Of a stretch of 64,000 nucleotides of DNA, positions 56,452 to 64,000 are shown piece by piece. Made by a program: the position numbers and the translations under genes. How positions within the stretch are numbered: the stretch's first letter is position 1; each line of letters starts with the position of its first letter. The DNA is from Nocardioidaceae bacterium. GTDB lineage: Bacteria; Actinomycetota; Actinomycetes; Propionibacteriales; Nocardioidaceae. Below the pieces are notes generated by a model, which saw only the letters and a program-made list of their open reading frames with translations, made no database searches and had not been told where the DNA came from. The stretch spans positions 247,273 through 311,272 of the forward strand of contig JAGIBL010000004.1 of the NCBI GenBank assembly GCA_017744365.1. The letters are read 5' to 3'.

Positions 56452-57939
56452 ATGAAGAAATCGAGTTTCGCCGCAGCAGCCGGACTGTGCTGTCTCCTCC
56501 TGACCACGGCCTGTGGCACGACCAACGGTTCCGGGACCGACAAGCCGAAGAGTCAGGGCGGAGACAGCGGCCCGGGGATCGCCGAGTCGTTCGACAGCCG
56601 GTTCACCGGGTACGACGACTTCTGCCGTCCGGCCACCGAGGAGCCGAAGGAGAAGCCCAAGGCGACCGACCCCGGGATCACCGCCGACAAGGTCGTGATC
56701 GCGAACATCCGGCTCAAGATCGAGGACCTGGCGAAGGTCGGGTTCGCGTTCGACAACGGCGACCAGGCCGACCAGGCCCAGGTGTTCGTGGACTACATCA
56801 ACGACAAGTGCGGCGGCATCAACGGCCGCAAGCTCGAGCTGACCACGATCCCGCAGCCGGTGCCCGGCTTCGGGGGTGACCCCGAGGTGGAGGCGCAGCA
56901 GACCTGCACCAAGGTGGCCGACGAGCTGCACGCGGTGGCCGCGTTCTCCTTCTCCGGCGTCGGCAACCCGGTGGCCAGCTGCCTGAGCGGGCCGAAGAAG
57001 GTCGCCTTCGTGACCACCTACGACCTGGGCAAGCGCGACTTCGACCAGGCCGAGGGCCGGCTGCTCTCGGTGAACCACTCGCCGGAGAACATCCTCAAGT
57101 ACGCCGCCCTGGAGATGGCCGACGAGCTCAAGGGCAAGAAGGTCGGCGTCGTCTACGGCGACCAGGACCCCAACGGGCAGGTCGTCCAGGAAGGGCTCGT
57201 CTCGACCCTCAAGGGCGAGGGCGTCGACGTCGTCCGGGTGGACGCGCTCGGCTGCGCCGACGGGCAGTGCAACCAGGGCCTGATCCCCTCGGTGCAGGGG
57301 ATGCGCAAGGACAAGGTCCAGGTGGTCTTCCCGCTGCTCGACACCATCAACCTGCCGACGTACCTGCGGGAGATGGTGACCCAGGGCTTCAAGCCGGGTG
57401 ACGTGCAGTTCGTGAACACCAGCTTCCAGGCCCAGGACAGCGAGCTGGTCACCGGCAAGATGATCGAGTTCGGTGGCAAGGAGGCCGGCGAGCTCTACAA
57501 CGGCGCGATCATCTGGTCGGGCAGCCGGGCCGGCGAGCACCGGCTGGAGGGCTTCGAGCCGGACCCGTTCGTCACCATGTGCAACCGGGTCTACGCCGAG
57601 AACAGCAAGAAGGTCACCAAGCCCTACGACCAGTACGAGGACGAGGACAACCGGCGCGCGAGCAGCGTCGCCTCGCACTGCTCCGGCGTCCGGATGCTGG
57701 CCCGCGCGATCGAGGCGGCCGGGGTGAACCCGACCCGCGAGGACATCGTCAAGGTGCTCGACGACTTCGGGAAGTTCGACCACGGCGAGGGTCTGCCGGC
57801 CAGCTTCCGTCCCGGCAAGCCGACCGGACCGGACGCGGTGGTCCGCGAGAAGTTCAGCTTCCCGTGCCCGCTGAAGGTCAGCAACAAGATCGGTCACTGC
57901 ATCGAGCCGGTCAGCGACTTCCTGCCACTGCCCAAGTAA
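56452..57939 (+). CDS. Substrate-binding lipoprotein for the fused transporter
   Basis: A 495-residue type I periplasmic-binding protein, longer than most LivJ-type receptors (~390). Signal peptide ends in the lipobox LTTAC with C21. The binding core starts KVVIANIRLK near 82 and includes VDYINDKCGGINGRKLELTT. Extra cysteines in pairs (FCRP, KCGG, TCTK, CADGQC) suggest several disulfides. No second receptor is near the fused transporter genes that follow, so it should be their receptor. CAGGAACAGCAC precedes ATG 56452; ATG 56434 is also possible. Confidence 0.9.
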   Translation: MKKSSFAAAAGLCCLLLTTACGTTNGSGTDKPKSQGGDSGPGIAESFDSRFTGYDDFCRPATEEPKEKPKATDPGITADKVVIANIRLKIEDLAKVGFAFDNGDQADQAQVFVDYINDKCGGINGRKLELTTIPQPVPGFGGDPEVEAQQTCTKVADELHAVAAFSFSGVGNPVASCLSGPKKVAFVTTYDLGKRDFDQAEGRLLSVNHSPENILKYAALEMADELKGKKVGVVYGDQDPNGQVVQEGLVSTLKGEGVDVVRVDALGCADGQCNQGLIPSVQGMRKDKVQVVFPLLDTINLPTYLREMVTQGFKPGDVQFVNTSFQAQDSELVTGKMIEFGGKEAGELYNGAIIWSGSRAGEHRLEGFEPDPFVTMCNRVYAENSKKVTKPYDQYEDEDNRRASSVASHCSGVRMLARAIEAAGVNPTREDIVKVLDDFGKFDHGEGLPASFRPGKPTGPDAVVREKFSFPCPLKVSNKIGHCIEPVSDFLPLPK

Positions 57940-57948
57940 GGAACCACG

Positions 57949-60156
57949 TTGAGCAACGAGACCCTGGCGGCCTCCACCCTGACCGCCACCGTCCTCGAGG
58001 AGGAAGCCGGCCGGCAGGCCGCCCTCGCCGACAAGAGCGCGCCGGTGCTGATGCCCGACGACCTCCTGCCCGGCGTGGGCGGCAGCAGCCTTGGCCTGCG
58101 CGCCACCCTGCGACGAGGAGGATGGGCGACGATCGTCCTGGCCGTCCTCCTCGTCGTGGTGGAGCAGCTCAGCCGGGAGGCGACCAACGTCAACGGCCCG
58201 GACATCCAGCACTGGTTCGGGATCAGCGACACCAAGCTGGTCGGCATCGCCTCCCTCGGCGGCGTCGCGCTGGTGATGGGCGCGATCCCGATCGCCGCCC
58301 TGGCCGACCGGATGCCGCGCAACCGGATCGTCGCGGTCTCCGGCTCGTTCGGCACGCTCGCGCTGGTCGGGGCCGGGTTCGCGCAGAACACCTTCCAGCT
58401 GTTCCTCGCGTTCACCCTGCTCGGCTTCGCGACGGCCTACTCCAACCCGGTGTTCGGCTCGCTCATCGCCGACGCCTACCCGATCGAGGGTCGCGGCCGG
58501 ATGTTCTCCATCCACGCGACCGCGACCCCGCTCGGGCTGGCGCTCGGCCCGTTCGTGGCCGGCACCATCGCCAACCTCGCCGGCGGTCCCGAGGGCTGGC
58601 GGTGGGCCTACTTCGCGCTCGCGATCCCGGTCGGGCTGCTCGCGCTCTCGGCGTTCTTCTTCCTGCCCGAGCCGCCGCGCGGCCAGTTCGAGCAGACCGC
58701 GGTACTGGGCGAGGTGATGAAGGAGAAGGTGCGCCCCGAGCTGCCGGTCACCATCTCCATCGCCTACGCGCGGCTGCGCAAGGTGAAGACGTTCTACTTC
58801 ATGTGCATGGGCATCGGCGCGCTCGGGCTCGCGCTCATCACCGTGCCGATCCAGCTCTCGCTGCTGCTCGAGGACGAGTACGGCTACGGGCCGTTCACCC
58901 GCGGCGTGATCCTCTCGCTCGCGCAGATCCCGACGATCCTGACGATGTGGTTCGCCGGCAGCGCCTTCGACCGGATCTACCGGGTCGCCCCGGAGCGGAC
59001 CGTCAAGCTGGCCGGCGGGCTGATCGTGCTCTTCGGGGCGATCATCGTGATCGGCCTGCAGCTGCACCCGATCGTGCTGCTCATCGGCTTCTACGCGCTG
59101 GCGTGCGCCTGCACCGGCGGCGCGCTGGTCGTGGTCAACCCGCTGGTCGCCTCGGTGGCGCCGTACCGGCTGCGCGGCCAGGCGTTCGCGATCGTGCCGG
59201 TCTTCACCTTCCTCATGGGCGGCTTCTTCGGCGCCCTGGGCGCCGGCGCCCTCTCGGACGCGTACGGCGAGCGCGCGGCGCTCTCGATCATCGTGCCGAT
59301 CTCCGCGGTCGCCGGCGGCCTGCTGTTCGCCTACGGGGCGCGCTTCCTCAAGCTGGACATCTCGCACGCGGTCGAGGAGATGCTCGAGGAGCAGGCCGAG
59401 ACCGAGCGGATGCGGGCCAACCCGGACGACATCCCGGCGCTGCAGGTGCGCAACCTGGACTTCTCCTACGGTCCGGTGCAGATCCTCTTCGACGTGAACC
59501 TGGACGTGAAGCGTGGCGAGGTGCTCGCCCTGCTCGGCACCAACGGCGCCGGCAAGTCCACGCTGCTGCGGGTCATCAGCGGTCTGGGCATCCCGGACCG
59601 CGGTGTCGTCCGGCTGCACGGGCAGTCGCTGACCTACGCCGAGGCCGAGCTGCGCTTCCAGGCGGGCGTGGTGCAGCTGCGCGGTGGCGCCGGCTGCTTC
59701 CAGCAGCTGACCGTGGCCGAGAACCTGCGTGCCGCGACCCTGTCGGCCAAGCTGCCCCCGGCCGAGCGGCTGCAGCGGATGGAGCGTGCCTACGGGCGGT
59801 TCCCGGCGCTGCGCGAGGCCGAGCGGACCCTGGCCGGCGACCTGTCCGGTGGCCAGCAGCAGATGCTCGCGCTGGCCATGACGTTGATGCACGACCCGGA
59901 GCTGCTCATCATCGACGAGCTCTCCCTGGGCCTGGCCCCGGTCGTGGTCCAGGAGCTGCTCGAGGTGCTGCACGAGCTGCGCGCCGAGGGGATGACGATG
60001 GTCATCGTCGAGCAGTCGCTGAACCTCGCGCTCGCCTTCGCCGACCGGGCGGTGTTCATGGAGAAGGGCCGGATCATGTTCGAGGGTCCGTGCCACGAGC
60101 TGGCCGAGCGCGACGACCTGGTCCGCGCGGTCTTCCTCGGAAACGATCGGAGCTGA
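57949..60156 (+). CDS. MFS permease fused to LivF-type ABC ATPase
   Basis: A 735-residue two-domain protein. Residues ~57-470 are a major facilitator with about twelve helices (ALADRMPRNRIVAVSGSFG is the A motif; GFATAYSNPVFGSLIADAYP follows). After a linker (~471-490) residues ~492-735 are a LivF-like ATPase: Walker A GTNGAGKST with K536, signature LSGGQQQML near 634, Walker B LLIIDELSLGLAP near 655 and VIVEQSLNLAL. One continuous frame with no stop or frameshift joins them. TTG start at 57949 after TAAGGAACCACG. The next gene supplies LivH, LivM and LivG, but no separate LivF. Confidence 0.92.
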   Translation: MSNETLAASTLTATVLEEEAGRQAALADKSAPVLMPDDLLPGVGGSSLGLRATLRRGGWATIVLAVLLVVVEQLSREATNVNGPDIQHWFGISDTKLVGIASLGGVALVMGAIPIAALADRMPRNRIVAVSGSFGTLALVGAGFAQNTFQLFLAFTLLGFATAYSNPVFGSLIADAYPIEGRGRMFSIHATATPLGLALGPFVAGTIANLAGGPEGWRWAYFALAIPVGLLALSAFFFLPEPPRGQFEQTAVLGEVMKEKVRPELPVTISIAYARLRKVKTFYFMCMGIGALGLALITVPIQLSLLLEDEYGYGPFTRGVILSLAQIPTILTMWFAGSAFDRIYRVAPERTVKLAGGLIVLFGAIIVIGLQLHPIVLLIGFYALACACTGGALVVVNPLVASVAPYRLRGQAFAIVPVFTFLMGGFFGALGAGALSDAYGERAALSIIVPISAVAGGLLFAYGARFLKLDISHAVEEMLEEQAETERMRANPDDIPALQVRNLDFSYGPVQILFDVNLDVKRGEVLALLGTNGAGKSTLLRVISGLGIPDRGVVRLHGQSLTYAEAELRFQAGVVQLRGGAGCFQQLTVAENLRAATLSAKLPPAERLQRMERAYGRFPALREAERTLAGDLSGGQQQMLALAMTLMHDPELLIIDELSLGLAPVVVQELLEVLHELRAEGMTMVIVEQSLNLALAFADRAVFMEKGRIMFEGPCHELAERDDLVRAVFLGNDRS

Positions 60157-60160
60157 CCCG

Positions 60161-63007
<2,847 letters not shown>

Positions 63008-63019
63008 CGAGAGGACACC

Positions 63020-63766
63020 ATGGCAGAGCAGCTGGCGAACAAGATCGCCGTCGTCACCGGCGCGAGCTCGGGGATCGGGGCCGAGATCGCCCGCGCCTTC
63101 GGGGCGGCCGGGGCGTCCGTGGTGCTGGTCGGCCGCTCCGCGGAGCGGCTCGAGCAGGCCCGTACGGCGGTCGAGGCGACCGGGGCCGCGGCGACGGCTG
63201 TCGCGGTGGACGTCTGCGCGGACGACGCCCCGGAGCGGATCGTCTCGGCGACGCTGGCCGAGTTCGGTCGGATCGACGTGCTGGTGAACGCGGCCGGGGT
63301 GTACCGGCCCGCGACCCTGGACGAGATCAGCGACGCGGACTTCGACGACCACTGGCGGACCAACGTGCGCGCGCCGTTCCGGCTGACCCGCGCGGTCCGC
63401 CCGCACCTGCCCTCCGGGGGAGCGGTCGTGTTCGTCTCCTCGGCGTCGGGCCACGTCGGCTCGGCCGGCGACATCGCGTACTGCACCTCCAAGGGTGCGG
63501 TTGAGCTCATGGTCAAGTCGCTGGCCGCCGAGCTGGCGCCTCAGGGCGTGCGGGTGAACGCGGTCGCCCCGGGCACCGTGCACAGCCCGATGAACGCGCA
63601 CCTGCTCACGCCCGAGGTCAGCCAGGAGTGGCTGGCCTTCACGCCGGCGGGCAGGTTCGGCGAGGTCAGCGACATCAGCCCGGCCGTGGTGTTCCTGGCC
63701 TCGGACGCCGCGTCGTACATCCACGGCGTCAGCCTGCTCATCGACGGTGGTCTCGTTGCCCAGTGA
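63020..63766 (+). CDS. SDR-family oxidoreductase
   Basis: A 248-residue classical [11 protein letters not shown] near 13-20, NAAG in place of NNAG near 91, tetrad asparagine in WRTNVRAPF, serine in VFVSSASGH, and YxxxK in [10 protein letters not shown]: the active site is complete. GRSAERL after the second strand suggests NADP(H). Starts 12 bases after the transporter gene with GAGAGGACACC, so it belongs to the same transcript and probably handles a carbonyl intermediate of the imported compound. Confidence 0.9.
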   Translation: MAEQLANKIAVVTGASSGIGAEIARAFGAAGASVVLVGRSAERLEQARTAVEATGAAATAVAVDVCADDAPERIVSATLAEFGRIDVLVNAAGVYRPATLDEISDADFDDHWRTNVRAPFRLTRAVRPHLPSGGAVVFVSSASGHVGSAGDIAYCTSKGAVELMVKSLAAELAPQGVRVNAVAPGTVHSPMNAHLLTPEVSQEWLAFTPAGRFGEVSDISPAVVFLASDAASYIHGVSLLIDGGLVAQ

Positions 63767-64000
63767 ACTTGCGTCGGGCACCTCGCGCGTGAAGCGCGGG
63801 ATGGCCGAGATGCTGAAGGGGGGCGTGATCATGGACGTGGTCACGCCCGAGCAGGCTCGCGTGGCCGAAGATGCCGGCGCCGTGGCCGTGATGGCGCTGG
63901 AGCGGGTGCCGGCGGACATCCGGGCTCAGGGTGGTGTCTCGCGGATGAGTGATCCGGACATGATCGACGGGATCATCGAGGCGGTCTCGATCCCGGTGAT
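63756..64000 (+). CDS. pdxS: PLP synthase subunit PdxS, partial at window end
   Basis: The first ~81 residues of PdxS, which makes pyridoxal phosphate from ribose 5-phosphate, glyceraldehyde 3-phosphate and ammonia supplied by PdxT. The frame reads [18 protein letters not shown], then [23 protein letters not shown], with the Schiff-base lysine region not yet complete at the edge. TTG 63756 is chosen because relatives have 10-20 residues before [11 protein letters not shown] 63747 and GTG 63789 are alternatives. It overlaps the SDR stop. Supplying PLP fits the PLP decarboxylase and aminotransferase upstream, but pdxS is also a housekeeping gene. Confidence 0.93.
   Translation, partial: MPSELASGTSRVKRGMAEMLKGGVIMDVVTPEQARVAEDAGAVAVMALERVPADIRAQGGVSRMSDPDMIDGIIEAVSIPV

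Noticed and set aside
54000..57939. A nicotine degradation pathway
   Set aside because: Only the alpha/beta hydrolase resembles an enzyme of that route. The hydroxylases and amine oxidases of nicotine catabolism are not in the locus, so naming the substrate would be overreach.

Overview
The window is very GC-rich with tightly packed genes, frequent GTG starts and ATGA/GTGA stop-start overlaps. A mycothiol S-conjugate amidase, a DUF4307 protein and many LivHMGF-type importers point to an actinomycete. Overall gene content looks like Nocardioides or a close relative in the Nocardioidaceae (inference; no rRNA is present to confirm it). No tRNA, rRNA, CRISPR array, integrase or transposase was seen, and no gene-free stretch exceeds 300 bases.

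Layout. 0-5.6 kb holds housekeeping and stress genes with two toxin-antitoxin modules (VapBC; a ribbon-helix-helix protein with Doc), MsrA, a secreted DUF5995 protein, MetB and DUF202. 5.6-13.6 kb holds an orphan MutL/GlmL ATPase, an AI-2E-family membrane protein, threonine dehydratase, GreA, Mca and a NarL-type two-component pair. 13.7-16.4 kb is a three-gene overlapping operon for D-Ala-D-Ala turnover (VanX-like dipeptidase, alanine racemase, short Ddl). 16.4-24.3 kb holds two TetR regulators, two SDRs, a fused indolepyruvate:ferredoxin oxidoreductase and a PucR-type regulator.

24.4-41.0 kb is one long catabolic unit of 17 genes. It has a FAD amine/amino-acid oxidase, a complete LivHMGF importer with its lipoprotein, an MmgE/PrpD protein, an old-yellow-enzyme/FAD fusion, RidA, three SDRs (two with damaged catalytic residues), a second FAD oxidase, a cupin, a flavoprotein reductase, an NmrA-like protein and an EamA transporter. 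Its promoter region carries a TetR-type operator, found at four places in the window, and a perfect CRP/GlxR-type palindrome. PntAB transhydrogenase follows. 44.1-45.1 kb is a 'mobile mystery' A/B pair in which B is broken by an internal deletion.

45.1-63.8 kb is a second catabolic and transport locus. An Lrp/AsnC regulator is divergent from a PLP decarboxylase, HyuA/HyuB hydantoinase-like subunits, a class III aminotransferase and an MFS carrier. Then come an amidase, an alpha/beta C-C hydrolase related to the pseudooxynicotine hydrolases, a substrate-binding lipoprotein, an MFS-LivF fusion, a LivH-LivM-LivG fusion, an SDR and the start of pdxS. The logic suggests import and stepwise opening of a nitrogen-containing, probably cyclic or amide, substrate. 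The substrate itself cannot be read from sequence. The unusual transporter architecture (five domains in two polypeptides, one joined to an MFS domain) is the most unusual feature of the window.
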